A DNA stretch of 64,000 nucleotides from Sporosarcina sp. (GTDB taxonomy: Bacteria > Bacillota > Bacilli > Bacillales_A > Planococcaceae). The stretch spans positions 60,924-124,923 of the forward strand of contig JARIDO010000027.1 of assembly GCA_029263895.1 (NCBI GenBank), read 5' to 3'. The position numbers were made by a program, and so were the translations under genes. Below the pieces are notes generated by a model. It had not been told where the DNA came from, made no database searches, and saw nothing but the letters and a program-made list of their open reading frames with translations. Positions 12,602-24,640 of this stretch are shown here, piece after piece. Position 1 is the stretch's first letter; each line of letters opens with the position of its first letter.

Positions 12602-12961
12602 TTGAAAAGTTTACTAATTGTCGATGACCAAACCGGAATTCGGCTATTACTCGATGAAGTGTTTAGAAAAGAAGGATTCGAGACGCGTCTTGCAGCAAAT
12701 GGGCTTGAAGCAATGCGGAAAATGGAAGAGGGTTTACCAGGTTGTGTTCTCTTAGATATGAAGATGCCAGGACTTGATGGATTAGAAGTATTAAAACGAA
12801 TAAAGGCTCAATGGGCAGAAGTACCGGTTATTATGATGACTGCTTATGGAGAAATTGAGAAGACGGATGATGCGTTAGAGTTAGGTGCAGTGCAATACTT
12901 TACAAAACCCTTTGATATTTATGAGGTTCGAGATGCTGTACTAGCACTTTTCAAAGACTAA
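12602..12961 (+). CDS. spo0F: Sporulation phosphorelay response regulator
   Basis: Receiver-only: SLLIVDDQTGIRLLLDEVF, LLDMKMPGLDG, KPFDIYEVRDAV. Confidence 0.95.
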   Translation: MKSLLIVDDQTGIRLLLDEVFRKEGFETRLAANGLEAMRKMEEGLPGCVLLDMKMPGLDGLEVLKRIKAQWAEVPVIMMTAYGEIEKTDDALELGAVQYFTKPFDIYEVRDAVLALFKD

Positions 12962-13073
12962 TAGAGCAGGCAGTGGAAAAGGCTGTCTTTTTTTGTTATG
13001 ATTAAATTGGTAATACGAAGTATATAAAGAGTAGTTCTTAAATTGTATTTCAATAGTCGAAGGAGGAATTTAC

Positions 13074-13931
13074 ATGGCGCTCGAATCAATGAAAGAAATG
13101 ATGGTTAAAGGGAAAAAAGAAGGATATGCAATCGGACAATTCAATTTGAATAATCTAGAGTACACACAAGCAATATTACTAGCCGCACAAGAAGAAAAAT
13201 CACCCGTTATCTTAGGTGTTTCTGAAGGTGCTGGACGTTATATGGGTGGCTTTACAACTGTAGTGAATATGGTTAAAGGATTAATGCACGATTACAAGAT
13301 CACAGTCCCAGTAGCAATTCATCTGGACCATGGTTCTAGTTTTGAAAAATGTAAAGAAGCTATCGACGCTGGTTTTACTTCTGTCATGATTGATGCATCA
13401 TCAAAATCTCTTGAAGAAAATATTGAAATTACAAAAAAAGTTGTAGAATATGCGCATGAAAAAGGCGTTTCGGTAGAAGCTGAACTAGGAGTAGTTGGTG
13501 GACAAGAGGACGATACAATTGCAGAAGGCGTAATCTATGCTAATCCTGCTGAGTGTTTAGAATTAGTACAGAAAACGAAAATTGATTGTCTTGCACCAGC
13601 ATTAGGATCTGTTCATGGACCTTATAAAGGTGAACCGAATCTTGGTTTTAAAGAGATGGAAGAAATCTCTAACCAAATCGATATACCACTTGTGTTGCAC
13701 GGTGGAACAGGAATACCGACAAAAGATATTACACGCTCCATTTCACTTGGTACGTCTAAAATCAATGTCAATACAGAAAATCAAATCGAAGGTACAAAAG
13801 CTGTTCGTGAGCTATTGTCTTCAGATGCAGACGCATACGATCCACGTAAGTTTTTGACTCCGATGCGCGACGCTATTAAGAAAACTGTAATTGGTAAAAT
13901 GCGTGAGTTCGGTAGCTCACAAAAAGCATAA
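13074..13931 (+). CDS. fbaA: Fructose-bisphosphate aldolase class II
   Basis: [33 protein letters not shown]. Confidence 0.95.
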   Translation: MALESMKEMMVKGKKEGYAIGQFNLNNLEYTQAILLAAQEEKSPVILGVSEGAGRYMGGFTTVVNMVKGLMHDYKITVPVAIHLDHGSSFEKCKEAIDAGFTSVMIDASSKSLEENIEITKKVVEYAHEKGVSVEAELGVVGGQEDDTIAEGVIYANPAECLELVQKTKIDCLAPALGSVHGPYKGEPNLGFKEMEEISNQIDIPLVLHGGTGIPTKDITRSISLGTSKINVNTENQIEGTKAVRELLSSDADAYDPRKFLTPMRDAIKKTVIGKMREFGSSQKA

Positions 13932-14102
13932 CAATAAGTAAAGGAAGTAAGGAGAAACATCATCCCACGGAGCGGTGTTTTCTCCTTCTTTTCTGTAATC
14001 AACTTAACTTCGTAAAGACCCCTCAATCTTCACGCAAAGAGATGGATTCTGAATCGAAACGTTAGGAAATACGATACAACATTAACTAGGAGGATTCATT
14101 TT

Positions 14103-14750
14103 ATGAAATTTTTTATTGATACTGCAAATTTTGAAGAGATTAAAGAAGCACACAGCTGGGGAATTGTATCAGGGGTAACAACAAATCCATCGCTTGTTGC
14201 GAAAGAAGATGTGCCATTTCATGATCGATTACGTGAAATTGCAGCACTCGTTCCAGGTTCAGTAAGTGCAGAAGTTATTGCGTTAGATGCTGAAGGTATG
14301 CTGAAAGAAGGTCGCGAACTTGCGAAAATCGCACCTAATATTACAGTGAAATTGCCGATGACACCTGAAGGTTTAAAAGCATGTTCTGAATTCTCTAAAG
14401 AAGGGATTAAAACGAATGTAACCCTAATCTTTAGTGCCAATCAAGCACTTTTGGCTGCACGTGCAGGCGCGACGTATGTATCACCGTTTCTTGGTAGATT
14501 AGATGATATTGGCCAAGATGGAATGGCGCTTATCGGAACAATTGCTGATATATTTACAATTCACGATATTAAGACTGAAATTATAGCTGCCTCCATTCGT
14601 GGACCACAACATATAACAGATGCTGCACTACATGGTGCTCATATCGCAACAACACCATTTAAAGTGTTGCAACAACTCTTTAATCATCCATTGACAGACA
14701 AAGGAATTGAAGCGTTCCTTGCAGATTGGGAAACAAGAAAGAACAAGTGA
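14103..14750 (+). CDS. tal: Transaldolase/fructose-6-phosphate aldolase family
   Basis: [35 protein letters not shown]. Confidence 0.93.
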   Translation: MKFFIDTANFEEIKEAHSWGIVSGVTTNPSLVAKEDVPFHDRLREIAALVPGSVSAEVIALDAEGMLKEGRELAKIAPNITVKLPMTPEGLKACSEFSKEGIKTNVTLIFSANQALLAARAGATYVSPFLGRLDDIGQDGMALIGTIADIFTIHDIKTEIIAASIRGPQHITDAALHGAHIATTPFKVLQQLFNHPLTDKGIEAFLADWETRKNK

Positions 14751-14769
14751 CATACTGAAGGAGAATATC

Positions 14770-16047
14770 ATGGAAGTTTATAAAATTACAGGTGGTAAAC
14801 CACTTAAAGGTACTATTAAAGTAAGTGGCGCTAAAAATAGTGCCGTGGCACTAATACCCGCTTCTATATTGGCGGATTCACCCGTAACAATCGAAGGATT
14901 ACCTGGCATTTCGGATGCGCATATCTTACAAGCTTTGTTGGAAGATATCGGTGCATCTGTTGATTTTGCAGATGGCAAAATGACGATTGATCCGACTAAT
15001 ATTATTTCTATGCCTTTACCAAATGGCAATGTTAAAAAACTTAGAGCATCTTATTACATGATGGGTGCTATGCTTGGAAGATTTAAAAATGCTGTAATTG
15101 GTTTACCGGGTGGATGCCATTTAGGCCCAAGACCGATTGACCAACATATAAAAGGTTTTGAAGCTCTTGGTGCAAAAGTGACAAACGAGCATGGTGCTAT
15201 TTATCTGCGTGCTGAAGAACTTCGTGGTGCTAAAATTTATCTAGACGTTGCAAGCGTGGGCGCGACAATTAATATTATGTTAGCTGCAGTGCTTGCGAAA
15301 GGTCAAACGACGATTGAAAATGCTGCGAAAGAACCTGAAATTATAGATGTCGCAACATTATTAACCAATATGGGTGCAGACATAAAAGGTGCAGGTACAA
15401 ATATTATTCGCATTAAGGGCGTTGAAAAGCTTCACGGAACGAAACACACAATCATTCCAGACCGTATTGAAGCGGGGACATTTATGATTATGGCCGCTGC
15501 GGCAGGCGATGGAGTAACGATTGATAACGTCATCCCTTTTCATGTCGAGGCGTTAACAGCTAAATTACGTGAAATGGGCGTAGATGTGGTAGAGGGAGAC
15601 GAACAAATTTTTATTCCGAAATCAAAGAATATCCAATCAGTTGATGTGAAAACAGTTGTCTATCCAGGCTTTCCCACTGATTTACAGCAGCCTTTCTCTG
15701 TGCTTTTAACACAAGCAATTGGAACTTCTGTTGTAACAGATACAATATATCCAGCTAGGTTTAAGCAAGTCGATGAGATTAGTAGAATGCATGCAGAAGC
15801 AAAAGTTGAAGGGCGTTCTGCAATAATTACGGGACCTACACCATTAGAAGCTGCAACAGTTCGCGCATCTGATTTACGTGCAGGCGCAGCACTTGTTATC
15901 GCAGGTTTAATTGCTGAAGGAGTTACAGAAGTTCAAGAAATTCAGCATATTGAACGTGGCTATAGCTCGCTTATTGAGAAACTTCAAGGTCTTGGAGCAG
16001 ATATTGAAAAAGTGAAAATACCAACAGAATCAATTAGTGCAGAATAG
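14770..16047 (+). CDS. murAB: UDP-N-acetylglucosamine 1-carboxyvinyltransferase 2
   Basis: [26 protein letters not shown]; start trimmed to ATG 14770 with GAAGGAG RBS. Confidence 0.93.
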   Translation: MEVYKITGGKPLKGTIKVSGAKNSAVALIPASILADSPVTIEGLPGISDAHILQALLEDIGASVDFADGKMTIDPTNIISMPLPNGNVKKLRASYYMMGAMLGRFKNAVIGLPGGCHLGPRPIDQHIKGFEALGAKVTNEHGAIYLRAEELRGAKIYLDVASVGATINIMLAAVLAKGQTTIENAAKEPEIIDVATLLTNMGADIKGAGTNIIRIKGVEKLHGTKHTIIPDRIEAGTFMIMAAAAGDGVTIDNVIPFHVEALTAKLREMGVDVVEGDEQIFIPKSKNIQSVDVKTVVYPGFPTDLQQPFSVLLTQAIGTSVVTDTIYPARFKQVDEISRMHAEAKVEGRSAIITGPTPLEAATVRASDLRAGAALVIAGLIAEGVTEVQEIQHIERGYSSLIEKLQGLGADIEKVKIPTESISAE

Positions 16048-16129
16048 TTGAATCCATTTAAAAAAGTTGTGGTATAATTTTTTACGTAGTAAATCTTACG
16101 GACATTTCCGTAAATCGGGAGGAACCTAA

Positions 16130-17095
16130 ATGGAACGAAGTTTATCGATGGAATTGGTTCGTGTTACAGAAGCAGCAGCAGTTTCTGCATCTCGCTGGAT
16201 GGGTCGCGGACTAAAGAATGAAGCGGATGATGCAGCAACAACAGCAATGCGTACCGTATTCGATACAATTCCTATGCAGGGAATCGTCGTCATTGGTGAA
16301 GGAGAAATGGACGAAGCGCCAATGCTCTACATCGGTGAAGAACTAGGAACAGGTAGTGGTCCAGCAGTAGACGTCGCAGTTGATCCGCTCGAAGGAACAA
16401 ACATTGTGGCATCGGGCGGTTGGAATGCACTAGCAGTTATCGCCATTGCAGACAAAGGTAACCTTCTCCATGCGCCAGATATGTATATGGATAAAATCGC
16501 AGTAGGTCCTGCCGCAGTTGGCAAGATTGACATTAATGCATCTGTGACAGAGAATCTTCTTGCTGTTGCAAAAGCTAAAAACAAAGATATTGGTGACATT
16601 GTTGCCACAGTGTTAAATAGAGAACGTCACGCAGGAATTATCGAAGAAATTCGAACAGCGGGCGCGCGTATTAAGTTAATTAATGATGGTGACGTTGCAG
16701 GTGCTATCAATACTGCATTTGAAGACACAGGCGTGGACATTCTCTTTGGTTTAGGAGGCGCTCCTGAAGGTGTTATTGCAGCAGTTGGACTCAAATGTCT
16801 TGGTGGAGAAATACAAGGTCGTCTTGTACCATCTAATGATGAAGAACGTGAACGGTGCCTTAAAATGGGGTTAGATGTAGAGAAAGTACTTTACATGGAT
16901 GACCTTGTTAAAGGGGACGATGCAATTTTTGCAGCAACCGGCGTAACGGATGGCGAACTTCTTCGTGGTGTTCAATTCAAAGAGGGTTATAGTGAAACAC
17001 ATTCACTAGTTATGCGTTCTAAATCAGGAACAATCCGATTTGTTGAAGGTCGACATAGTATGAAGAAAAAACCACTGTTAGTCATGCAAGACTGA
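16130..17095 (+). CDS. glpX: Fructose-1,6-bisphosphatase class II
   Basis: [34 protein letters not shown]. Confidence 0.95.
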   Translation: MERSLSMELVRVTEAAAVSASRWMGRGLKNEADDAATTAMRTVFDTIPMQGIVVIGEGEMDEAPMLYIGEELGTGSGPAVDVAVDPLEGTNIVASGGWNALAVIAIADKGNLLHAPDMYMDKIAVGPAAVGKIDINASVTENLLAVAKAKNKDIGDIVATVLNRERHAGIIEEIRTAGARIKLINDGDVAGAINTAFEDTGVDILFGLGGAPEGVIAAVGLKCLGGEIQGRLVPSNDEERERCLKMGLDVEKVLYMDDLVKGDDAIFAATGVTDGELLRGVQFKEGYSETHSLVMRSKSGTIRFVEGRHSMKKKPLLVMQD

Positions 17096-17103
17096 TATAC
17101 CTC

Positions 17104-17133
17104 AATACCCGGTGTTAGAGCCGGGTATCTTCT
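17104..17133 (+). terminator. Terminator-like hairpin after glpX / in rho leader
   Basis: ATACCCGG-TGTTAGAG-CCGGGTAT then pyrimidine tract CTTCTCTT. Confidence 0.6.
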
Positions 17134-17223
17134 CTTATACAGGCCGCAACCTGTGAATCCTTACCAGAAAACAAGAAAACCTCAATGTAAAATTCCATTA
17201 ATGTAAAGAGTGGTGCCCACTAT

Positions 17224-18513
17224 ATGTCAGTAATGACTTTGTCAGCGTTGGAAAACATGAATTTAAAAGAGTTATATACTCTTGCGAAAAAATACAAAAT
17301 AACGTACTACGGTAAATTAACAAAAAAAGAACTTATATTTGCGATTTTAAAAATGCGAGCAGAACAAGAAGGTTACTTTTTCATGGAAGGTGTTCTTGAA
17401 ATCATTCAGTCTGAGGGCTATGGTTTTTTAAGACCTATTAACTACTCACCAAGTTCCGAAGATATTTATATTTCAGCATCACAGATCCGTCGCTTCGATT
17501 TACGAAATGGTGACAAAGTATCTGGTAAAGTAAGACCGCCAAAAGAATCTGAACGCTATTATGGATTACTTCAAGTGGAAGCTGTAAATGGTGAAGATCC
17601 TGAAGTGGCACGTGAACGAGTCCACTTCCCAGCGTTAACTCCGTTATACCCTGATCGCCACATAAAACTCGAAACAGGAACTGATCCAAGCAAACTATCT
17701 ACACGTATCATGGATCTTGTTTCTCCTGTAGGTTTTGGTCAACGTGGACTTATCGTCGCACCACCAAAAGCAGGTAAAACGTTACTACTTAAAGAAATTG
17801 CGAATGCAATAACCGTCAATCATCCGGATGCAGAACTTATTGTTTTATTAATTGATGAACGACCAGAAGAAGTGACGGATATTGAACGCTCTGTAAAAGC
17901 TGATGTTGTTAGTTCGACATTCGATGAAGTTCCAGAAAACCATGTTAAAGTGGCTGAACTTGTATTAGAGAGAGCAATGCGACTTGTTGAACATAAACGA
18001 GATGTAGTTATTCTTATGGACTCGATAACGCGCTTAGCAAGAGCGTATAACTTAGTCATTCCACCAAGTGGACGAACATTATCAGGCGGTATCGATCCAG
18101 CGGCATTCCACCGACCTAAACGTTTTTTTGGTGCTGCTCGCAACCTTGAAGAAGGTGGAAGCTTAACGATATTAGCAACTGCCCTCATTGATACAGGATC
18201 ACGAATGGATGAAGTAATCTATGAAGAATTTAAGGGAACTGGTAATATGGAACTTCATCTCGATCGGAATCTTGCAGAACGTCGCATATTCCCGGCGTTA
18301 GACATTCGTCGCTCGGGTACAAGAAAAGAAGAACTACTCCTTAAACCAGAGCAACTAGAACGTCTCTGGGCGATACGAAAAACATTCTCTGATGCGCACG
18401 ATTTCACAGAGCGATTCATGAAGAAATTGCGTCAAACTAAAACAAACGAAGAGTTTTTTATAAAGTTGAATGAAGAAATGAAGGTTCATCGTGGTGGTAA
18501 AGGATTACTGTAA
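17224..18513 (+). CDS. rho: Transcription termination factor Rho
   Basis: [48 protein letters not shown]. Confidence 0.97.
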   Translation: MSVMTLSALENMNLKELYTLAKKYKITYYGKLTKKELIFAILKMRAEQEGYFFMEGVLEIIQSEGYGFLRPINYSPSSEDIYISASQIRRFDLRNGDKVSGKVRPPKESERYYGLLQVEAVNGEDPEVARERVHFPALTPLYPDRHIKLETGTDPSKLSTRIMDLVSPVGFGQRGLIVAPPKAGKTLLLKEIANAITVNHPDAELIVLLIDERPEEVTDIERSVKADVVSSTFDEVPENHVKVAELVLERAMRLVEHKRDVVILMDSITRLARAYNLVIPPSGRTLSGGIDPAAFHRPKRFFGAARNLEEGGSLTILATALIDTGSRMDEVIYEEFKGTGNMELHLDRNLAERRIFPALDIRRSGTRKEELLLKPEQLERLWAIRKTFSDAHDFTERFMKKLRQTKTNEEFFIKLNEEMKVHRGGKGLL

Positions 18514-18700
18514 AACAACTGTTTTCAATTAATTAATTAGTTGCAAGGCAGACGCGAATTTGTTATCATATTCAAGTATGGTAAATGCCATCTGCTGCAT
18601 ATACGATTGGTAAATACGGGTCGTGTAAGGCATCAGTCTTTTGCAATACCCCTATAACATACTCTGTTCCAGATGGTTCAGGGCGAGAGGAGAGAGACAG

Positions 18701-18922
18701 ATGAAAGCAGGAATTCATCCAGAATACAAATTAGCAAAAGTTGCTTGTTCATGTGGAAACACATTTGAAACAGGTTCTGTTAAAGAGGATATTCGAGTAG
18801 AAGTTTGCTCAGAGTGCCATCCTTTCTACACTGGACGTCAGAAATTTGCTGCAGCGGACGGACGTGTGGACCGCTTCAACAAAAAATATGGCATCAAAGA
18901 AGAAGGCCGCGACGAAGAGTAA
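18701..18922 (+). CDS. rpmE: 50S ribosomal protein L31 (zinc-binding CxC type)
   Basis: [26 protein letters not shown]...[10 protein letters not shown]; start trimmed to ATG 18701. Confidence 0.95.
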   Translation: MKAGIHPEYKLAKVACSCGNTFETGSVKEDIRVEVCSECHPFYTGRQKFAAADGRVDRFNKKYGIKEEGRDEE

Positions 18923-18932
18923 GGCTTTCTTT

Positions 18933-18973
18933 ATACCCGTCAAGTGCAATCGCACTCGACGGGTATTTATTTT
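18933..18973 (+). terminator. Terminator after rpmE
   Basis: ACCCGTCAAGTGC-AATC-GCACTCGACGGGT then TATTTATTTT. Confidence 0.85.
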
Positions 18974-19168
18974 GAATTCAATCTAAAAATGTCATGTATG
19001 AAAAATTGAAACAATCCTACTATTATCTAAGATAGACTCATAAATATATCTTTTGTACCACAACTGTTAGAGAAATAAAAGACGTCATTTATTTACAAAA
19101 GTAGGGTATGATATAGTTTCGCACATTCGACAATACATAGAGTGGCTCGACTGAAAGGAGAAATACGT

Positions 19169-19774
19169 ATGTACGTTACAATGCAAGGTGGCTGGATTGA
19201 AGTTGTATGTGGCAGTATGTTTTCAGGGAAATCAGAGGAATTAATACGCCGCATTCGACGTTCTCAATTTGCCAAACAGAAAATAGCAGTTTTTAAACCT
19301 GAAATAGATGATCGATATAGTGAAGAAGCTATTGTAAGTCATAATGGTGCAACGGTGATTGCAAACCCGGTATCCCATTCAAACCAAATCAATGATTTTA
19401 TCAAAGAGGAATATGACGTAATTGCAATAGATGAAGCTCAATTTTTCGATGAAGGCATTGTAGAAGTCGTCATGGAACTTGCGGATCGAGGATTTCGTGT
19501 CATCGTTGCAGGATTAGACCAAGATTTCCGTGGAGAACCATTCGGTCCAATGCCTAAATTAATGGCAATTGCAGAACTTGTCACTAAACTCCAAGCAGTT
19601 TGTACAGTTTGCGGTTCACCATCCAGTAGAACGCAACGACTTATTAATGGAAATCCTGCTGGTTATAACGATCCAATTATTCTGGTTGGAGCATCTGAAG
19701 CCTATGAACCAAGATGTCGCCAACATCACGAAGTACCTCAAGGTATTTCAACTACTACAGCAACAATCGAATAA
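19169..19774 (+). CDS. tdk: Thymidine kinase
   Basis: [41 protein letters not shown]; start ATG 19169 with AAAGGAG. Confidence 0.95.
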   Translation: MYVTMQGGWIEVVCGSMFSGKSEELIRRIRRSQFAKQKIAVFKPEIDDRYSEEAIVSHNGATVIANPVSHSNQINDFIKEEYDVIAIDEAQFFDEGIVEVVMELADRGFRVIVAGLDQDFRGEPFGPMPKLMAIAELVTKLQAVCTVCGSPSSRTQRLINGNPAGYNDPIILVGASEAYEPRCRQHHEVPQGISTTTATIE

Positions 19775-19789
19775 CATAACTAGCGAAAA

Positions 19790-19819
19790 GCGTTCAGCGA
19801 TAACTGAACGCCTTTTTCT
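19790..19819 (+). terminator. Terminator after tdk
   Basis: GCGTTCAG-CGATAA-CTGAACGC then TTTTT. Confidence 0.85.
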
Positions 19820-19937
19820 ATTGAATTGAAGATACACACATAATTAGTTATGCATAGTAAAAAGAAAAAATTGTATTTACTATAAGTTTTACCGTACAAT
19901 GAACGTACGAAACAGTCCTGAAAATGAGGTGCACATG

Positions 19938-21014
19938 ATGTTTGATAGGCTACAAGCTGTAGAAGATCGTTACGATCACTTAAACGAAATGCTTAGTGAT
20001 CCTGATGTTGTAAGTGATATGAAAAAACTGCGTGACTATTCAAAAGAACAATCTGATTTGCAAGAGACGGTTGAAGCGTATAGACAATACAAATCTGTAC
20101 GTACACAACACGATAACGCAAAAGAAATGTTGAACGAGTCACTTGACGATGATATGAAAGAACTTGTTAAAATGGAAATGGAAGAAACGGAAGAACAAAT
20201 TGAAGAACTTGAGAGTCACTTAAAAGTTTTGCTAGTACCGAAAGATCCAAATGACGGTAAAAATGTCATCATGGAAATTCGAGGCGCTGCAGGCGGGGAT
20301 GAAGCCGCGTTATTTGCAGGTAGTCTATACCGCATGTATAGCCGTTATGCAGAAATGAACAACTGGAAAGTTGAAGTGATGGACTCATCTGCCACGGAAT
20401 TAGGTGGCTTTAAAGAAATCATTTTCTTAGTAAACGGTAAAGGCGCATACTCCAAATTGAAATTCGAAAATGGTGCACATCGTGTGCAACGTGTGCCTGA
20501 AACTGAATCTGGTGGAAGAATCCATACATCTACGGCAACTGTCGCTTGTTTACCGGAAGCAGAAGAAGTTGAAATTGATATTCATGAGAAAGACATTCGA
20601 ACAGATACGTTCGCTTCATCTGGACCGGGTGGTCAATCGGTCAACACGACGATGTCTGCTGTCCGATTAACCCATTTACCGACGGGAATTACAGTATCCT
20701 GTCAAGACGAAAAATCACAAATTAAAAACAAAGAAAAAGCAATGAAAGTGCTGAGGGCGCGTATCTCGGATAAAATCACGCGTGAAGCCCAAGCGGAATA
20801 CGACGAGAAACGTAAATCAGCGGTCGGTACAGGTGATCGTTCTGAACGTATTCGTACGTATAACTTCCCTCAAAATAGAGTGACAGACCATCGCATCGGT
20901 CTAACAATCCAGAAACTCGACCAGATTATTGAAGGCAAACTGGACGAAGTCATTGAAGCACTCATCATGGAAGAACAAGCGTACCGCTTAGAAAGTCTAG
21001 ATCGTAATGACTGA
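19938..21014 (+). CDS. prfA: Peptide chain release factor 1
   Basis: [29 protein letters not shown] (GGQ); start trimmed (ATG 19935 or 19938). Confidence 0.96.
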   Translation: MFDRLQAVEDRYDHLNEMLSDPDVVSDMKKLRDYSKEQSDLQETVEAYRQYKSVRTQHDNAKEMLNESLDDDMKELVKMEMEETEEQIEELESHLKVLLVPKDPNDGKNVIMEIRGAAGGDEAALFAGSLYRMYSRYAEMNNWKVEVMDSSATELGGFKEIIFLVNGKGAYSKLKFENGAHRVQRVPETESGGRIHTSTATVACLPEAEEVEIDIHEKDIRTDTFASSGPGGQSVNTTMSAVRLTHLPTGITVSCQDEKSQIKNKEKAMKVLRARISDKITREAQAEYDEKRKSAVGTGDRSERIRTYNFPQNRVTDHRIGLTIQKLDQIIEGKLDEVIEALIMEEQAYRLESLDRND

Positions 21015-21861
21015 AAAAATTTATGAAGCTCTCAATAGGGCTTCTTCTTTATTAGCTGAAAAAGATCTCGATGCGAACGCCGCCCGCCTTCTACTGGCGT
21101 TCATTACAAATAGAACAGATGCAAACTTACTAGCGAATATGCGAGAACCTTTGTCAGATGAGGAACGTATTGCTTTTTGGCAGAAAACAAACGAATTACT
21201 GTCAGGGAAACCTGTGCAATACATTATTGGCACTGAATACTTTTATGGACTGCCCTTTACCGTCAATGAACATGTCCTCATTCCGCGTCCTGAAACAGAG
21301 GAGTTAGTTTATGGCGCTATGCAACGCTGTCAAAAGATATTTAATGAGCAATCCGTCAAACTGGCAGATGTAGGCACTGGAAGTGGTGCAATTGCGGTAT
21401 CTTTAAAAAAAGAGTGGCCTGTTGCGCACGTGACTGCAACAGATATTAGTGAACAAGCATTGGAAGTCGCGCAACGTAACGCAATGACGAATGAAGTAGA
21501 AGTCCGATTCTTACAAGGTGATATGACAGAACCCATCGCAAATGAGAAGTGGGATGTCGTTCTCTCGAATCCTCCTTACATTGCCTATCATGAAGCACAA
21601 CAAATGTCTTCAACAGTACTCGATCATGAACCACACGGTGCGTTATTTGCGGATGATAACGGTTTGTTTTATTATCGAAAGTTAATTAAATCCCTTCCAG
21701 CTCTAATGAACATTCCGTCACTCATCGGTGTGGAAATTGGTTATTTACAAGGAGTGGAAGTGGAAGCGCTGTTTAAAGAATCATTTCCTACAGCGAAAAC
21801 TGAAATTGTGAAAGATATAAATGGGAAAGACAGAATGATATTTTGTGAGATTCATGAATAA
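21007..21861 (+). CDS. prmC: Peptide chain release factor N5-glutamine methyltransferase
   Basis: [23 protein letters not shown]; overlaps prfA. Confidence 0.95.
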   Translation: MTEKIYEALNRASSLLAEKDLDANAARLLLAFITNRTDANLLANMREPLSDEERIAFWQKTNELLSGKPVQYIIGTEYFYGLPFTVNEHVLIPRPETEELVYGAMQRCQKIFNEQSVKLADVGTGSGAIAVSLKKEWPVAHVTATDISEQALEVAQRNAMTNEVEVRFLQGDMTEPIANEKWDVVLSNPPYIAYHEAQQMSSTVLDHEPHGALFADDNGLFYYRKLIKSLPALMNIPSLIGVEIGYLQGVEVEALFKESFPTAKTEIVKDINGKDRMIFCEIHE

Positions 21862-21905
21862 CATTCCTTCGCTCTGGCAATAATGCCAAGTAGGAGGGGA
21901 TAGAT

Positions 21906-22472
21906 ATGTTACAAGATTACGAGTTAAAGAGTGTAAAATCCAAATTTGAAAAATGTTTACCATATATTGAACTACTAGTTGCTGTCATTATCATTCAAGC
22001 GCTCATTTTATTATTCACTGGAGCTGAAGAAGAAGAGGGAACCATTCGCTTTAGATTGCTGGCACACTCGAATGCACAAATAGATCAACGTGTCAAAATG
22101 GACATTCAAGACGAAATAGAACCTTTAATTAAAAAAGCAATGAAAGATTCATCAACAAAAGAACAACTTGGGGATAACTTAAAAGCGATTGAACCTGAAA
22201 TTATTAGTGCAGCAAAAGAAATTGCAGGTAGTAAAAACATCAAATTGGAACGTAAAAATGCACTAATTCCACCGAAACGCTCTGGTTTATTCATTCATCC
22301 GCAGTCATTTTATGATGCATATATATTAACAATTGGTAGCGGTCGTGGGGATAACTGGTGGTGTGCTGTGTTTCCGGATGTGTGTTTCGGGGATAAAGAA
22401 GCTGTAGAAGTGGATAGAGAAGAAGAAGAGGTCACTTTCTTTTTATGGGAGTGGATAAAGGGGATATTTTAA
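21906..22472 (+). CDS. spoIIR: Stage II sporulation protein R
   Basis: IRFRLLAHSNAQIDQRVK, GSGRGDNWWCAVFPDVCF; single N-terminal TM. Confidence 0.92.
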   Translation: MLQDYELKSVKSKFEKCLPYIELLVAVIIIQALILLFTGAEEEEGTIRFRLLAHSNAQIDQRVKMDIQDEIEPLIKKAMKDSSTKEQLGDNLKAIEPEIISAAKEIAGSKNIKLERKNALIPPKRSGLFIHPQSFYDAYILTIGSGRGDNWWCAVFPDVCFGDKEAVEVDREEEEVTFFLWEWIKGIF

Positions 22473-22534
22473 TCTTGTTATCCACTGGTATTGTGGATAA
22501 CTGTTGAAAATGTGTATAAGAGGTGATTTTTTTA

Positions 22535-23563
22535 ATGAAAACAAAAGTTCTTTCTGTGGATAAAATGTTAGGGAATGAAAAAAAATATAAACACGCTGTG
22601 GATATATTGAAAAGTGGTGGTCTAGTTGCGTTTCCGACTGAAACGGTTTATGGGTTAGGAGCACTAGCCACGGATGAACAAGCAGTACGAAAAATATTTG
22701 AAGCAAAAGGGCGACCTTCTGATAATCCACTTATTGTACATATAGGAAATCCTGATCTTATTTCTTTGTTTGCTACAACTATCTCGGAGCATGCAGAGCG
22801 CTTAATAGAAGCATTTTGGCCAGGACCTCTGACCGTTGTATTAAAAAAGAAACCTGGCATTATTGCTCCAAGTGTCACGCCTGGAGTTGAAACGGTAGGT
22901 TTACGAATGCCAGACCATCCAGTAGCTCTAGAGTTATTGAAAGCATTAAATGGTCCTATAGCAGCTCCAAGTGCAAATCGAAGTGGTAAACCTAGCCCAA
23001 CAACGGCTTATCATGTAGCGGATGATTTATCGGGCCTTATTCCACTTATTATGGATGGAGGTCAAACGGGTATTGGTGTTGAATCGACTGTAATTGATAT
23101 GACCACTACACCTCCAACAATATTACGTCCCGGTGGAGTGACACGTGAAATGATTGAATCTAAAATTGGACCCGTTACGATTGCTAATGATAACAGTGAT
23201 GATCAGGCACCAAGAGCCCCGGGAATGAAGTATATGCACTATGCGCCGAAAGCGCCTTTATTCGTCATTAGTTCAGATATAGAACGATTAACAGAGGCGG
23301 TTAGGACTTTGCAAAATGAAGGTAAACGTGTAGCGGTTATAACACCAAATGAATTAGAGGTAGCGATAGCGGACTGGCAATTTTTTGTTGGACATCAACT
23401 TGATAAAGAGGCAATCGCAGCAAATCTCTACGGTGCTTTACGTCAATGTGATCTAACAGAAGCAGATACTATTTTGGCAGTGGAAACAGACTTAGATGGA
23501 GTTGGAACAGCGATCATGAATCGATTGATGAAAGCAGCTGATGGACAACGCTATTCACAATAA
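22535..23563 (+). CDS. ywlC: L-threonylcarbamoyladenylate synthase (Sua5/YwlC)
   Basis: GLVAFPTETVYGLGALATDE, KGRPSDNPLIVHI, PSANRSGKPSPT. Confidence 0.93.
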   Translation: MKTKVLSVDKMLGNEKKYKHAVDILKSGGLVAFPTETVYGLGALATDEQAVRKIFEAKGRPSDNPLIVHIGNPDLISLFATTISEHAERLIEAFWPGPLTVVLKKKPGIIAPSVTPGVETVGLRMPDHPVALELLKALNGPIAAPSANRSGKPSPTTAYHVADDLSGLIPLIMDGGQTGIGVESTVIDMTTTPPTILRPGGVTREMIESKIGPVTIANDNSDDQAPRAPGMKYMHYAPKAPLFVISSDIERLTEAVRTLQNEGKRVAVITPNELEVAIADWQFFVGHQLDKEAIAANLYGALRQCDLTEADTILAVETDLDGVGTAIMNRLMKAADGQRYSQ

Positions 23564-23574
23564 AGGGCACGTAT

Positions 23575-23624
23575 GACCTCGTCGGACTTCGCATAGTATG
23601 AATGGATGCGGAATTCGGGGAGGT
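23575..23624 (+). promoter_or_regulatory. Hairpin sequestering the RBS of the MntP-family gene
   Basis: ACCTCGTCGGACTTCGCAT...ATGCGGAATTCGGGGAGGT imperfect dyad containing GGGGAGG. Confidence 0.5.
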
Positions 23625-23632
23625 ATTTTAAT

Positions 23633-24136
23633 TTGGTAGAGCTGTTCGCAGCGGGTATTACTTCCATTGACATAATAGTCGTCTATGCATTTTTGTCAAT
23701 TAGAAAAGGGAAACTAGTGTTGGCATTATGGACAGCGCTCCTAAACATGTTATTTCCACTGCTCGGGTTTATTACGGGTGAGATGTCGGCAACTATTTTC
23801 ACGGCATGGAGCGGTTTACTATCTGGGTTATTACTAGCTTTGATTGGATTACATATGCTCTTAGAAGAAAATAGTGGTACGATGTATCCTAGGCAAGTTC
23901 ATCCTTTTTTGATTGCTTTAGCAGTTAGTATCGATACATTTTCAGTGAGCGTATCATTTGGTATGCTTCACATGGACAAAATGTTATTTATAGTAGCGTC
24001 GGGCTTATTTTCTTTTCTTCTTGCATATTCGTCTTTACGTATAAAAAATCATTTAGGAATAAAAAATGGAAAAGGAATTCGTAAATTTGCGGGTTTTGCC
24101 TTATTGATTATGGGAGTATGGTCATGTTTTAATTAA
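23633..24136 (+). CDS. mntP: MntP-like manganese efflux / YwlD membrane protein
   Basis: Multi-TM, AVSIDTFSVSVSFG motif; TTG start 23633 9 nt after GGGGAGG; ywlC-ywlD-ywlE synteny. Confidence 0.85.
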   Translation: MVELFAAGITSIDIIVVYAFLSIRKGKLVLALWTALLNMLFPLLGFITGEMSATIFTAWSGLLSGLLLALIGLHMLLEENSGTMYPRQVHPFLIALAVSIDTFSVSVSFGMLHMDKMLFIVASGLFSFLLAYSSLRIKNHLGIKNGKGIRKFAGFALLIMGVWSCFN

Positions 24137-24184
24137 AATGCCTGTTTCTTTTATCATATAAGTAAGGTATTCTATAGGGAGTGG

Positions 24185-24640
24185 GTGAGTTTTTTGAATA
24201 TTTACTTGATATGCACTGGGAACACATGTAGAAGTCCAATGGCAGAGGCGATTTTACGCTCAAAAGCGATTGATGGAGTCAGCGTTCGATCTGCAGGCAT
24301 CCATGCTGTAGATGGACAAGCGATTTCAAAGCATGCTAAGACGTTGATTTTAGAGGCAGATATGCCATATACACCAGTATCAAGAGCGCTCACTGAACAG
24401 GATGTTGAATGGGCTGACCTCATTTTAACAATGACCGTAGGACACAAAATGACATTAACGTATGCTTTGCCTGAAGTGACAGAAAAAATCTACACATTAA
24501 AGGAGTTTGTTGGGCCAAATTCCAATGAAGATGTACTTGATCCGTTTGGCGGAAATTTACATACATATCGAAAGACGTTTGAAGAGTTACGACAATTAAT
24601 GCAGAAACTTGAATTGAAAGTGGTGGAGGGACAAGCATGA
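24185..24640 (+). CDS. ywlE: Low-MW protein phosphatase / protein-arginine phosphatase
   Basis: [21 protein letters not shown]. Confidence 0.92.
   Translation: MSFLNIYLICTGNTCRSPMAEAILRSKAIDGVSVRSAGIHAVDGQAISKHAKTLILEADMPYTPVSRALTEQDVEWADLILTMTVGHKMTLTYALPEVTEKIYTLKEFVGPNSNEDVLDPFGGNLHTYRKTFEELRQLMQKLELKVVEGQA

Noticed and set aside
14707-14769. Extended N-terminus of murAB in the ORF track
   Set aside because: Overlaps the tal 3' end; homology and RBS support the start at 14770.
23564-23632. yybP-ykoY Mn riboswitch before mntP
   Set aside because: The intergenic leader is about 70 nt and lacks the expected two-helix architecture; only a simple RBS hairpin is visible.
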